Shown in pieces: positions 8,202-17,053 of a stretch of DNA of 46,046 bases. Numbering within the stretch: the first letter of the stretch is position 1; every line of letters begins with the position of its first letter. The notes under the pieces were generated by a model, which made no database searches, was not told the origin of the DNA, and worked only from the letters and a program-made list of their open reading frames with translations. The position numbers and the translations under genes are program-made. The DNA comes from Bacillota bacterium (GTDB lineage: Bacteria; Bacillota; Clostridia; Christensenellales; CAG-138): positions 1 to 46,046 of the forward strand of contig JAEYSE010000029.1 of the NCBI GenBank assembly GCA_023435025.1, written 5' to 3'.

Positions 8202-9188
8202 TTGGCCGCAACAAATCTCGAAACTTCTGTTCCCCTGAAAAGAAGGGCAACTGGAATAGAAAAAAACCATTATGGCTATATTTTTTTGATTCCGTTTATA
8301 TTGGGCTTTCTGATATTCGGATTGTATCCGCTGCTTAACACGTTTTATCTGAGCATGACGGATAAAATGCTTATGGTAAAGAGCTCCGGAGAATTCATTG
8401 GGTTTGGAAATTTCAAAGCGCTTTTTGAAGATGCGTTTTTTTTAAAAGCCCTCGGCAATACATGGATGATCTGGCTATTGAACTTCATTCCGCAGCTGGG
8501 TATCGCCATGCTGTTGGCCGTTTGGTTTACCAACCTCAGGCTTCGCATACGTGGTGTCGGGTTTTGGCGGGCGCTATTCTACCTGCCCAATTTGCTGATG
8601 CCAGCAACGATTGCGGTGCTCTATTTTAACTTTTTCTCCTTCTATGGGCCGGTTAACCAGATACTGGTCAGGGGAGGCCTCCTTCCCGAAGCATTTGATT
8701 TCTTTCTGAATGAAACCGCCACGCGCGGCATCGTCATATTCATTCAATGGTGGATGTGGTTTGGCTCAACCATTATCATACTGATGGCTGGCATGACCTC
8801 TATTTCGCCTTCGCTATATGAATCCGCAATGGTGGACGGCGCGTCAAGCAACCAGATGTTCCGCCATATCACGCTGCCGCTTTTAAAACCCGTGCTCATC
8901 TACACGCTGGTAACATCTCTTGTCGGCGGGATGCAGATGTGGGATATTCCTTACATGATATCCGGCGGGCGCGGCGCGCCAAATGGTTCCGTTATGACAA
9001 TGAACGTGCTGATGTATATGAAGCTCAACAGCCCCAAAGGGCTGATTGGTTCGGCTGCCTCCGTCGGCGTGATGATATTTGTGATCACAAGCATCGTTGC
9101 TTTGGGAATATTCTTTGCGCTTCGGGATAAGGACGCGGCTGCGGAAAGAAAACTGCTGCGCAGGAGCAGAAGGGGGACGTCAAAATGA
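8202..9188 (+). CDS. Sugar ABC transporter permease, MalF/UgpA type
   Basis: An integral membrane protein of 328 residues with six predicted helices, the first at about 27-47 (YIFLIPFILGFLIFGLYPLL). The cytoplasmic EAA loop that contacts the ATPase is visible (YESAMVDGASSNQMFRHITL). The start codon is TTG at 8202, placed by a strong GAGGAGGT at 8188-8195. It overlaps the next permease by four bases (ATGA), which implies translational coupling. With that gene it forms the channel for the preceding binding protein. Confidence 0.92.
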   Translation: MAATNLETSVPLKRRATGIEKNHYGYIFLIPFILGFLIFGLYPLLNTFYLSMTDKMLMVKSSGEFIGFGNFKALFEDAFFLKALGNTWMIWLLNFIPQLGIAMLLAVWFTNLRLRIRGVGFWRALFYLPNLLMPATIAVLYFNFFSFYGPVNQILVRGGLLPEAFDFFLNETATRGIVIFIQWWMWFGSTIIILMAGMTSISPSLYESAMVDGASSNQMFRHITLPLLKPVLIYTLVTSLVGGMQMWDIPYMISGGRGAPNGSVMTMNVLMYMKLNSPKGLIGSAASVGVMIFVITSIVALGIFFALRDKDAAAERKLLRRSRRGTSK

Positions 9189-10024
9189 ATTATACCTCGA
9201 AAACGAAGCTGATGCGCGTGTTCATCTATATATTGCTTGTCATCATTACGCTCATTTGCATTGTTCCGCTCTACATCCTGCTTATAAACGCCACCCGCTC
9301 CACGCCGGAGATCCAGCAAGGGCTAAGCATACTGCCCGGTAAAAACCTGGTAATCAACTGGAACAATCTTGCAAACCGTGGTCTGGACCTGCTGCAGGGC
9401 TTTTGGAACAGCTTGTTTATCGCGGCTTCTTCTACGGTACTCACGGTATATTTCAGCATGCTGGCCGCTTACGGGTTGGAGGTCTACAATTTTAAACTCA
9501 AACGGTCGATGTATAACTTTATACTGATACTGGTGCTCATTCCTTTGCAGGCCTCCATAATCGGGTATTTCCAATACATGTCAGCGCTGAAACTCACAAA
9601 CTCATACATTCCGCTGATTTTGCCATGCATTGCGGCGCCGGCCTCCATATTTTTTGCAAAACAGTATCTTGAATCGGTCGTGGTAAAGGATCTCATCTAC
9701 GCCGCGCGCCTCGACGGCTGCGGGGAGTTCGCAATATTCAACCGGATCATGATGCCCATTGCTGCTCCCGGCGCGTTTACGTTGGGCATTTTCTCGTTTG
9801 TCGGCTCCTGGAACAGCCTCTTCACGCCGTTCATTATGATTTCCAAATCTAAGCTGTATACGCTGCCCATGATGATATCGACGCTGCGTGGAGATACCTA
9901 CCGCACGGAATATGGTAGCATCTACCTTGGGCTGGCGGTCTCCATAGTGCCGATCATCATCGTATATGCGATATTCTCCAAGTACATCATCAACGGCATG
10001 GCAATGGGCGCACTCAAGGAATGA
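9185..10024 (+). CDS. Sugar ABC transporter permease, MalG/UgpE type
   Basis: A 279-residue inner subunit of the importer. Membrane helices begin at about residue 12 (VFIYILLVIITLICIVPLYI), and the EAA loop reads IYAARLDGCGEFAIFNRIMM. The C-terminus is the short cytoplasmic tail usual in the family (MAMGALKE). Its ATG overlaps the upstream stop codon. The beta-xylosidase gene follows after 29 bp, so the transporter and its hydrolase are co-expressed. Confidence 0.92.
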   Translation: MNYTSKTKLMRVFIYILLVIITLICIVPLYILLINATRSTPEIQQGLSILPGKNLVINWNNLANRGLDLLQGFWNSLFIAASSTVLTVYFSMLAAYGLEVYNFKLKRSMYNFILILVLIPLQASIIGYFQYMSALKLTNSYIPLILPCIAAPASIFFAKQYLESVVVKDLIYAARLDGCGEFAIFNRIMMPIAAPGAFTLGIFSFVGSWNSLFTPFIMISKSKLYTLPMMISTLRGDTYRTEYGSIYLGLAVSIVPIIIVYAIFSKYIINGMAMGALKE

Positions 10025-10053
10025 AGAATTTTAATAACGGCAAGGTGATTTGA

Positions 10054-11601
10054 TTGATTAAGAATCCAGTATTGACCGGCTTTCACCCCGACCCCAGCAT
10101 GATTTGCGTGGATGGCACGTTTTATGTTGCGAACTCAACGTTTGAATACTTTCCCGGCGTTTCTATTTCCGCTTCCCGCGATCTTGCAAACTGGCAGACC
10201 GTCGCTTACCCGCTCAATGAAAAAAGGCTTCTTGATATGCGCGGCAATCCGCAGTCCGGCGGTATATGGGCGCCCTGCCTGAGCTACTGCGACGGGCTAT
10301 TTTACCTTGTCTATACCGACGTCAAGGTATGGGCGAGAGACCCGTTCAAGGACGCTCACAACTATATCACGACTGCCCCTGCCATTACCGGCCCCTGGAG
10401 CGACCCTGTATACATTAACAGCTCCGGGTTCGACCCCTCGCTTTTCCATGATGAGAACGGGCGGAAATACTTCGTGAATATGGAATGGGATTATCGCAAG
10501 GCGGGGGATGCCAAATTCTCCGGAATATTGCTGACCGAGATTGACCCGCTTACATGGAAGCCGGTTTCCGAAACCAGGAAAATTTTCCGCGGGACCCCTC
10601 GCGGGCTGGTGGAAGGCCCGCATATTTACAGGAAAGACGGCTACTATTACCTGTTTTGTGCAGAGGGCGGCACATCCTATGAGCATGCGGAATCTGTCTG
10701 CCGGTCCAAAAATATCTGGGGGCCATACGAGCAGCACCCGAATCTTTACCTCTGCAGCACGCAGAACGCGCCGGGAGCATACCTGCAAAAGACGGGTCAT
10801 GGCAGTATATGCGAAGGGCCGGATGGCCGCTGGTTTACGGCGTTTTTGTGCGGCAGGCCGGTTGATAGGACCATGTCATGCCCGCTGGGGCGCGAAACCG
10901 CAATCAGTGAAGTTGTATGGAAGAGGGATTGGCCGTATTTAAAAAACGGCACGCTGGTCCCCCCCAAGACATTCGAGGGCTATGGCGAAAAAGAGCCGGA
11001 AAAGCCCATGGATTACGATTTTTCCTCCAAAGCGTTCCAGCTGGATTTCATGTCCCTGCGTACTCCTGCAAAATATGAAATTGTGGACGGCGCGCTAAGG
11101 CTGTACGGTGGAGAATCTATCGCGTCTCGGCACGATCAGAGCCTTTTAGCCCGCCGCCAGTGTGATTTCAGTTTTGAAGCCGTAACCGCGCTGCGCTTCC
11201 CGTTCAACCATTTTCAGCAGATGGCGGGGATGATCTACCGTTATAACGAAGAAAACCAGTACTTCTTGCGCGTGGCATATGACGAAGAACGCGGCTGCAA
11301 GACACTGGGCATCTTGGTGTTTGACAAATTCGAGTTTTCCATGCCGTTGGGCGAAAAGGAAATTCCCGTGGGGGACGAGGTGTTTCTGAAAGTTTCCATG
11401 AACGGCCGCTACGGTACGTTCTCCTATTCGTCGGACGGAAAGCTGTATCACGAAATTCCGTACCGGTTGGATGCAGCGAAACTTTCAGACGAATACGCCA
11501 CGCCGACCGGCTTTACCGGCGCTTTTGTCGGGATGAGCTGCGTGGATCTGTGCAACAAGACAGCATACGCGGATTTTCTCTCTTTTACATACCGGGCGTG
11601 A
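10054..11601 (+). CDS. GH43 beta-xylosidase (subfamily 11-like)
   Basis: A cytoplasmic glycoside hydrolase of 515 residues that should release xylose from the non-reducing end of imported xylo-oligosaccharides by inversion. The N-terminal five-bladed propeller opens with NPVLTGFHPDPS. The catalytic base is Asp13, the pKa-modulating Asp127 lies in GFDPSLFHD, and the proton donor Glu187 lies in GLVEGPHIYR. A C-terminal concanavalin-like domain (from about residue 325) completes the XynB-type architecture and caps the active site. There is no signal peptide, in keeping with intracellular action after import. The start is TTG at 10054 with AAGGTGAT upstream. Some GH43 enzymes of this kind also act on arabinofuranosides, so dual activity is possible. 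Confidence 0.92.
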   Translation: MIKNPVLTGFHPDPSMICVDGTFYVANSTFEYFPGVSISASRDLANWQTVAYPLNEKRLLDMRGNPQSGGIWAPCLSYCDGLFYLVYTDVKVWARDPFKDAHNYITTAPAITGPWSDPVYINSSGFDPSLFHDENGRKYFVNMEWDYRKAGDAKFSGILLTEIDPLTWKPVSETRKIFRGTPRGLVEGPHIYRKDGYYYLFCAEGGTSYEHAESVCRSKNIWGPYEQHPNLYLCSTQNAPGAYLQKTGHGSICEGPDGRWFTAFLCGRPVDRTMSCPLGRETAISEVVWKRDWPYLKNGTLVPPKTFEGYGEKEPEKPMDYDFSSKAFQLDFMSLRTPAKYEIVDGALRLYGGESIASRHDQSLLARRQCDFSFEAVTALRFPFNHFQQMAGMIYRYNEENQYFLRVAYDEERGCKTLGILVFDKFEFSMPLGEKEIPVGDEVFLKVSMNGRYGTFSYSSDGKLYHEIPYRLDAAKLSDEYATPTGFTGAFVGMSCVDLCNKTAYADFLSFTYRA

Positions 11602-11630
11602 TTGCGAAACCGATTTTTTTGCGGTACAAT
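11602..11630 (+). promoter_or_regulatory. Promoter of the lacI-type gene with overlapping operator
   Basis: TTGCGA (11602-11607), a 17-base spacer and TACAAT (11625-11630). A copy of the operon operator, GAAACCGATTTT at 11606-11617, overlaps the -35 and spacer. Negative autoregulation by the encoded repressor is the simplest reading. Confidence 0.6.
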
Positions 11631-11663
11631 GAACCAGATAATTGACGCGATAGGGGCATAACA

Positions 11664-12680
11664 GTGGTAACGATATATGATATTGCGGCAAAGACTGGTC
11701 TGAGTGCTGCAACGGTTTCCAAAGTATTCAACAATTATGTGGGCGTAAGCAGCAAGACCAGGGAGGTCGTGCTCAAGGCGGCCAAGGCCATGGACTATAC
11801 GCCCAATACGAACGCGCGCGCTTTGGTTACCAAGAAGTCCTGGCTCATAAGCTTGCTGTTTTCTGAGGATATCGGCAGCGGAATTGCCCACCCGCACTTC
11901 AGCGGAATTTTGCAGAGCGCCATCACGCAGGTACAGGGCCACGGGTACGATGTGGTGTTCGTCAACAATCGTCTGGGGCAGAACGACGTTTCCTACCTAG
12001 ATCATTGCCGTTACCGCGGGGTGGATGGCGTGTTGATCGCCGCGGGCTCCCACTTTACGGATGAGATCCAGTGCGTGCTGGATAGTGACTATACCTGCGT
12101 TTCGGTGGAGGAAATCTACCCGAACAGGCACAGCGTAATTTCAGACAATTGGTCGGGCACGATGCAGGCGCTCGAATATCTTTATTTCCTGGGCCACAGG
12201 AAAATAGCGCATATCGCTGGTCCCAAAAAGCGCTTGGCCGGGCGGGAGCGCTTTGAGGCGTATGTCAGCTTCCTTTCGCAGAAGGGCATCCCCTACAACC
12301 CTAAATATGTGGTGGAGGCGGAATTTTTCAGGAAGGACGAAGGATTCAAGGCGTCCAGCGAACTGTTGCAGCAGTGCTGGGATGATATGCCCACCGCCAT
12401 ATTCGCCGGTTACGACGAACTGGCCTGCGCCGCAAAAACGGTTCTGCAATCGCGTGGGTTTCGAATCCCTAAGGACATGTCCATCATCGGCTTCGACGAT
12501 CTTCCCATCTCTGAAACCCCGGGCATCACGACCATCCGGCAGGACCGGCACCTGATCGGGCAGACCGCAGGGGATATGCTTGTAAAGCTCATTGAAGGGG
12601 AGGACGTGGGGGAACCCATGGTGCTGCGATTACCCACCAAGCTGATCACGCGGGAATCTTGCGCGCGCGTTGAGGACTGA
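11664..12680 (+). CDS. LacI-family transcriptional regulator of the xyloside operon
   Basis: A 338-residue repressor. The N-terminal helix-turn-helix is textbook (YDIAAKTGLSAATVSKVFNN), and the hinge and periplasmic-binding-like sensor domain follow from about residue 60. The end (GFDDLPISETPGITTIRQD) is typical of sugar-responsive members. The start is GTG at 11664, with AGGGG at a normal distance. It sits 62 bp after the GH43 gene, with its own promoter that contains a copy of the operator found before the transporter. It most likely represses this operon and itself, with a xylo-oligosaccharide as inducer. It resembles the second LacI protein at 32530 closely in the sensor region (LGQ...SYL.HCRYR..DGV.IA in both). 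Confidence 0.92.
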   Translation: MVTIYDIAAKTGLSAATVSKVFNNYVGVSSKTREVVLKAAKAMDYTPNTNARALVTKKSWLISLLFSEDIGSGIAHPHFSGILQSAITQVQGHGYDVVFVNNRLGQNDVSYLDHCRYRGVDGVLIAAGSHFTDEIQCVLDSDYTCVSVEEIYPNRHSVISDNWSGTMQALEYLYFLGHRKIAHIAGPKKRLAGRERFEAYVSFLSQKGIPYNPKYVVEAEFFRKDEGFKASSELLQQCWDDMPTAIFAGYDELACAAKTVLQSRGFRIPKDMSIIGFDDLPISETPGITTIRQDRHLIGQTAGDMLVKLIEGEDVGEPMVLRLPTKLITRESCARVED

Positions 12681-12698
12681 GCGGAATAGGGAGGGTGC

Positions 12699-13379
12699 AT
12701 GCAGATCGATTTTTTCAAGGAAGGAAAGGGCGTATCGCCTAACGAGCCCGAAAAAAGCAGATTTGTCAAGTTCTTTCTGATCTACGGCATGCGGTTCTGG
12801 AAGCTTATTTCTCTCAATCTGCTTTATCTGTTGTTCTGTATCCCTCTTGTGACAATCGGCCCCGCCACCGTGGCTATGGCGAATGTACAGCGCCGGTATT
12901 CTGAGGAAAAGCTTGCCTACGTCTGGTCAGATTTTTTTGAAACATTTCGTTCCTGCTTTCAAAAAGCGCTGCTTTATTCCGTACTTTATATCATTCCTTT
13001 TGCAATAGCGGGATACGCCGTATATTTTTACTTCCTTCAGGCGATGCAGGTAGAATGGGCATATGTACTGTTCGGCGCAATGCTGCTTGTGTTTCTCTGC
13101 CTCTTTCTGTCAGGCATGTACGCCGTTATACTCATCGGTTCCTTGGAACTCACATTGAAGCAAATTATCAAAAACTCTTTCATTTTGGGCGTTATTGCGG
13201 TCAAGCAGAATTTACTTGTATTGCTTTGCTGGCTTGTCTGTGCGCTGTGCATATTGCTACTGTTCCCCGCGTCGCTGCTGCTGGTGCTGTTGTTTCTTCC
13301 GGCCACCATGTGGTACTGTGCGGTCTATATCCTGAACCCCGTGGTCAAAAAATACTGCGTACGGCAGGAAAGTCTATGA
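12699..13379 (+). CDS. DUF624 (YesL-type) membrane protein
   Basis: A 226-residue integral membrane protein with about five hydrophobic helices. It carries the family landmark near residue 48-62 (NLLYLLFCIPLVTIGPATVAM). DUF624 proteins are common next to ABC sugar importers and glycosidase genes of Bacillota, for example yesL in the rhamnogalacturonan cluster of Bacillus subtilis. Their function is not established. The gene follows the lacI-type gene after 18 bp with its own GGGAGGG, and closes the operon before a strong terminator. Confidence 0.85.
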   Translation: MQIDFFKEGKGVSPNEPEKSRFVKFFLIYGMRFWKLISLNLLYLLFCIPLVTIGPATVAMANVQRRYSEEKLAYVWSDFFETFRSCFQKALLYSVLYIIPFAIAGYAVYFYFLQAMQVEWAYVLFGAMLLVFLCLFLSGMYAVILIGSLELTLKQIIKNSFILGVIAVKQNLLVLLCWLVCALCILLLFPASLLLVLLFLPATMWYCAVYILNPVVKKYCVRQESL

Positions 13380-13386
13380 TGCAAAG

Positions 13387-13410
13387 AAAAGGCCGTTGCC
13401 GGCCTTTTTT
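13387..13410 (+). terminator. Terminator of the xyloside operon
   Basis: AAAAGGCCG (13387-13395) and CGGCCTTTT (13400-13408) form a 9-bp stem with loop TTGC, followed by more T residues. It begins eight bases after the DUF624 stop codon. Confidence 0.85.
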
Positions 13411-13437
13411 GTTGCGATTATCTGGCTGGAATGAGTT

Positions 13438-14250
13438 TTAAACAACCTCTTTCTGTGGCTGAGTCGAGGGTTCTTTATGAACCGTTTTTGCGCCAAATGC
13501 AAGAGAGAATACCATTACTACCACAAACTTTATGATACCCGCAATAAGATTTGTGGTTGGGTCGTTGCCGTAAAACGAACCCATGCCCATCAAGGCATTG
13601 ACGAGAGCGTGAAACATGACGCATGGTACCACGCTTTGGGATCGAATATACAGAGTGGCCGTTGCAAAAGACAGACCGATGACCTGCACAAGAAATGGGA
13701 GGAATGCCGTTTGGTATTGGCTTACGCCCGGAATAAAGAACAGTGGAATGTGCCAGCATGCCCAAATGACGCCGATCACAAGTGGGACGAAAATACGGTT
13801 CTTGTTCTGAAATTGATGCACGAGAATGCCGCGCCACCCAAGCTCTTCCAGACCGCCGCCGATAATCATTTGAAAAAATAGCGGGAAAATCATATACCAA
13901 GGCTGAATGTTCAACGGTTGAGAGTTTTCCTTAAAAAGTAGCCGCAATACTACAAATGCGGCAACTGTCATGAGCAAAGCAACTGCGATGGGCAATAGAT
14001 ACCATTTGAGAGGAATTTTAAAGTTAAAATACCGCTTGTAATACGCTTTTCGCTCACATTTCGCTGTGCGAAGGGGCAGCAGCAACGCGATGATCGTCGG
14101 GCTCAATCCGCCAAGCAAGTAAAGCGAAAACGCGACAGCGCCGGAATTTGGAGATTGATTAAGCAGTATCAATGTTCCCCAGGCGATCGCCGTGAGCAGA
14201 AAGGTCGCCGTTAAAAATAAAATGGATTCCCGTTTTGCTTGCGCTGTCAT
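13438..14250 (-). CDS. CPBP-family intramembrane metalloprotease
   Basis: A 270-residue protein with about eight membrane helices. The three signature motifs of the CPBP (CAAX protease/bacteriocin-processing, Abi) family are intact. Glu135-Glu136 and Arg140 lie in GGGLEELGWRG, His167 in WACWHIPLF, and His214 with Asn218 in FHALVNA. The family is related to eukaryotic Rce1. Bacterial members are linked to bacteriocin self-immunity or membrane protein turnover, but the substrate here is unknown. It has GGAG ten bases before the ATG, and its own divergent leader. It separates the two sugar operons and has no obvious partner. Confidence 0.88.
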   Translation of the reverse strand: MTAQAKRESILFLTATFLLTAIAWGTLILLNQSPNSGAVAFSLYLLGGLSPTIIALLLPLRTAKCERKAYYKRYFNFKIPLKWYLLPIAVALLMTVAAFVVLRLLFKENSQPLNIQPWYMIFPLFFQMIIGGGLEELGWRGILVHQFQNKNRIFVPLVIGVIWACWHIPLFFIPGVSQYQTAFLPFLVQVIGLSFATATLYIRSQSVVPCVMFHALVNALMGMGSFYGNDPTTNLIAGIIKFVVVMVFSLAFGAKTVHKEPSTQPQKEVV

Positions 14251-14401
14251 TGCAATCTATCTCCATATTTTTTGGTGTGTCCGTAAAATACTTGCCTCCT
14301 GTATACAACTTTTTACAGTATAACATCCCGTATGTGCACTCTACAAGTAAAGCTGTATTCAAGAGACATGAAAACGGCTTTTGGCTTCATTTTTACAACA
14401 G

Positions 14402-14423
14402 AAGGCAGCCATTCGGCTGCCTT
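14402..14423 (+). terminator. Hairpin between the CPBP and xylA genes
   Basis: AAGGCAGCC (14402-14410) and GGCTGCCTT (14415-14423) pair perfectly around ATTC. The A/T arms make it terminator-like on both strands. On the minus strand it would stop xylA read-through. Confidence 0.65.
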
Positions 14424-14441
14424 TACTATACAAAATGGAAT

Positions 14442-14467
14442 AGCAGGACTGATTGATCAGCCCTGCT
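14442..14467. other. Second hairpin downstream of xylA
   Basis: AGCAGG (14442-14447) pairs with CCTGCT (14462-14467), with an inner CTGA/TCAG stem across one mismatch. It lies between two terminator-like hairpins, so three stem-loops stand in about 100 bp after xylA. Confidence 0.5.
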
Positions 14468-14476
14468 CGAAAAACT

Positions 14477-14502
14477 CGAAAAAGTGTCAGCCCACTTTTT
14501 CG
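14477..14502 (-). terminator. Terminator of xylA
   Basis: CGAAAAAGTG (14477-14486) and CACTTTTTCG (14493-14502) form a 10-bp stem with a six-base loop, beginning one base past the xylA stop. On the minus strand it is followed by AGTTTTTC. The arms are identical to the outer arms of the hairpin at 4620-4647. Confidence 0.8.
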
Positions 14503-14503
14503 A

Positions 14504-15814
14504 CTAATGGAACAGTATATCGTTCAGCACGGTCTCGAGGTATTCCTGTCTGCCGCTCGGGACGTCAAACCGCCCGATATCCTTCGCGTAGTCATAAAGC
14601 GACGCGAGAGATTCCTTCCCGTCCACAATTCGCTTGCCCATTCCTTCGTTGAAGGAAGCGTACCGGTCGGCGACAAACCCGTCGATGCGGCCGTCCTCAA
14701 TAAGTGCGGCAGCTTTCTTGAGGCCCAGCGCAAATGCGTCCATACCAGCGATATACGCAAGCAGTATGTCTTCAAACGTGTTGCTGGCGCGGCGGGCTTT
14801 GGCGTCAAAATTGAGACCGCCGTTTGTAAACCCTCCGGCCTTTAGCACTTCATACATGCACAGTGTGGTGTCGTAAACGTTCGTCGGGAACTGGTCGGTA
14901 TCCCAGCCCAGCAAGAGGTCCCCCTGGTTGGCGTCGATGGAACCGAACACGCCGTTCACGCGCGCCATGCGCAGCTCATGCTGGAAGGTATGTCCGGCCA
15001 GCGTGGCGTGGTTGGCCTCCACGTTCATGCGGAAATCCTTCATGAGATCATATTTGCGCAAAAAGTTCACGCAGGTAGCTACGTCAAAGTCGTACTGGTG
15101 CTTGGTCGGCTCCTTGGGCTTGGGCTCGATATAGAAATCACCTGTAAAGCCCTTGCTTCTGCCGTAATCGCGCGCCATGGTCAACAGACGGGCGAGGTTA
15201 TCAAGCTCCAGCCCCACGTCTGTGTTTAGAAGCGTTTCATAGCCTTCCCGGCCACCCCAGAACACATAGCCCGAACCGCCCAAGCGTATGGTGGCATCCA
15301 ACGCCGCTTTTACCTTTCCTGCGGAGAGCGCGAACACGTCCGCGCAGCAGCTGGTGGCAGCGCCCGCCATAAATTTTTTATCTGAGAACATGTTGGCGGT
15401 GCCCCAGAGCAGCTTTTTGCCGTACTGCTGTTGCTTTTGCAGCAGATATTCCGTGATCTCGTTTAAATTGTCTGTGCTTTCTTGCAATGTCCTGCCTTCG
15501 GGTGCGACGTCGGCATCATGGAAGCAATAATAGTCGATGCCCAATTTGTCCATCAACTCGAATGCAAAATCCACCTTTGCCTTGTGTTTTGCCATTTCCT
15601 CAGCTTGGCCGAAGGATTTGTCCATGGTGTTGCCGCCAAACATGTCGGTGCCGCTCGCGTTGATGGTATGCCACCAGCTCACCGCGAATTTTAGGTGCTC
15701 CCTCATCGGCTTGCCTACTATGACGGCGTCCGCGTCATAGTGGCGGAACGAAAGAGGATCGCGGCTGCCCGCGCCCGAAAAAGGCACCTTAACGATCTCC
15801 GTATAGCGCTTCAT
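14504..15814 (-). CDS. xylA: Xylose isomerase
   Basis: Converts D-xylose to D-xylulose in the cytoplasm, the first step of the bacterial isomerase route. The 436 residues match the long (class II) form of the enzyme. Key features are visible: YCFHDADVAPEG with His99 and Asp102, WGTANMFS, the metal-binding Glu230 and Lys232 in EPKPKEPTKHQYD, then NVEANHATLAGHTFQHEL and SIDANQGD. The start at 15814 is fixed by GAAGGAGGGG at 15821-15830; the open frame to 15952 is spurious. No xylulokinase gene is in the window. The product of the GH43 operon would feed it, and the two AraC genes next door are its probable regulators. Confidence 0.97.
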   Translation of the reverse strand: MKRYTEIVKVPFSGAGSRDPLSFRHYDADAVIVGKPMREHLKFAVSWWHTINASGTDMFGGNTMDKSFGQAEEMAKHKAKVDFAFELMDKLGIDYYCFHDADVAPEGRTLQESTDNLNEITEYLLQKQQQYGKKLLWGTANMFSDKKFMAGAATSCCADVFALSAGKVKAALDATIRLGGSGYVFWGGREGYETLLNTDVGLELDNLARLLTMARDYGRSKGFTGDFYIEPKPKEPTKHQYDFDVATCVNFLRKYDLMKDFRMNVEANHATLAGHTFQHELRMARVNGVFGSIDANQGDLLLGWDTDQFPTNVYDTTLCMYEVLKAGGFTNGGLNFDAKARRASNTFEDILLAYIAGMDAFALGLKKAAALIEDGRIDGFVADRYASFNEGMGKRIVDGKESLASLYDYAKDIGRFDVPSGRQEYLETVLNDILFH

Positions 15815-15973
15815 AATTTGCCCCTCCTTCAGTAAGTTTCTGTATTTATGCCGCGTCTGTGCGGCTGAAAAGCCCTGTATCACTGACTTGAATATACCAC
15901 AAACAGGCAGGCGCCGCTTATGTGAAGTTTGCGGTTTTCCTACTACAATCATGCGACATTAAGGGCTGTTTTC

Positions 15974-16933
15974 TTAGAAGATATCGATAGGGACGCGTTC
16001 GATTTCTTTGCGGAAGGGAGCAAGTGCCAGCAGGGTCTCCTCTTCGGAAAGAAAGCGCTCAATGGAATGCGCCGCGCCCGGGCGTTCCGCTTCACGGACG
16101 GTGCTGAGTCTGTTCCGGTATTCTATGGGCATGCAATGAAGCTGCTCCATAAACGCACGATACAGGTACCGGTAATCCGAAAAGCCACATTCCATGCAGA
16201 TATCCAGGAGCCTTTTGTCCGTATAGGCCACAAGGTTTTTAGCGTGGCTGAACCGAATTTCGTTTAAATACTCCTGAAACGAACGACCAAGATTTTCTTT
16301 AATAAAGTGGGACAGGTAGTAAGGGGAGATGTTTTCCCTTTTTGCGATATCGGTAAGAAGTAGCTTGTTCATGTAGTTTGCGTCGATATCGTCCAGTATG
16401 CGGTTGAGTCGTTCCACGCGTGCACGGGACCGGTGGACTGCGTCGCCGGACAGGACATGGTAGGGAACGCGCGAAACCAGCAGATGCATGATAAAATGCA
16501 CAATGCCCTGGCAAACGAATTCATATCCGGGCCCGCCCTGAAAATACCGGTAAGTCAGTTCAATGAGCATGGCTCGCAGGCGACTGTATTCCGCCTCCTG
16601 CAAATGCTCAGTCAGACGCAGCGCGTCAAAGTAGATGCTCGGGAAGGACGGCAGGCAATCTTTAAAAAACTGCGGCGAAATTTGCACGAACAGCATACGC
16701 GCGGGGGAGCCTATGGATTTGTACTCATGTACTTGGCTGGAGTTTAATAGAAAAACGCTGCCCGCTTCCATTTGGGTGGTCTCCCGCATGGAAGTGACCG
16801 CCATATCGCCATATAACATCAGGCTCAGTTCCAATTCCCGGTGCAGGTGCGGCGTACGGTAGTCAATATCGACCAGAAAGCAGCTGATATGCTTAAGCCG
16901 CGGATGGGGGACGATTTCATATTCTCTTTTCAT
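15974..16933 (-). CDS. AraC-family regulator with cupin sensor domain
   Basis: A 319-residue transcription factor. The N-terminal half is a cupin-like barrel (HISCFLVDIDYRTPHLHRELELSLML), where sugars usually bind. The C-terminal half has two helix-turn-helix units (LLTDIAKRENISPYYLSHFI, then LLDICMECGFSDYRYLYRAF). The start at 16933 (MKREYEIVPHPRLKH) is preceded by GGAG at nine bases; the longer frame to 17038 lacks a site. It lies upstream of xylA with about 160 bp between, in the same direction. Control of xylose or another pentose gene set is likely but not shown. Confidence 0.88.
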   Translation of the reverse strand: MKREYEIVPHPRLKHISCFLVDIDYRTPHLHRELELSLMLYGDMAVTSMRETTQMEAGSVFLLNSSQVHEYKSIGSPARMLFVQISPQFFKDCLPSFPSIYFDALRLTEHLQEAEYSRLRAMLIELTYRYFQGGPGYEFVCQGIVHFIMHLLVSRVPYHVLSGDAVHRSRARVERLNRILDDIDANYMNKLLLTDIAKRENISPYYLSHFIKENLGRSFQEYLNEIRFSHAKNLVAYTDKRLLDICMECGFSDYRYLYRAFMEQLHCMPIEYRNRLSTVREAERPGAAHSIERFLSEEETLLALAPFRKEIERVPIDIF

Positions 16934-17053
16934 CGCTGAAACTCCGTTGTTGGCGGGATTGGGGGAATTATCGTCTCTCGGAGGCTTATTGATTAATATC
17001 GTACCGCGCGCAGGGCGCATGGTCAAGGAAAGCCGCATGAGAGTACAAGATGT

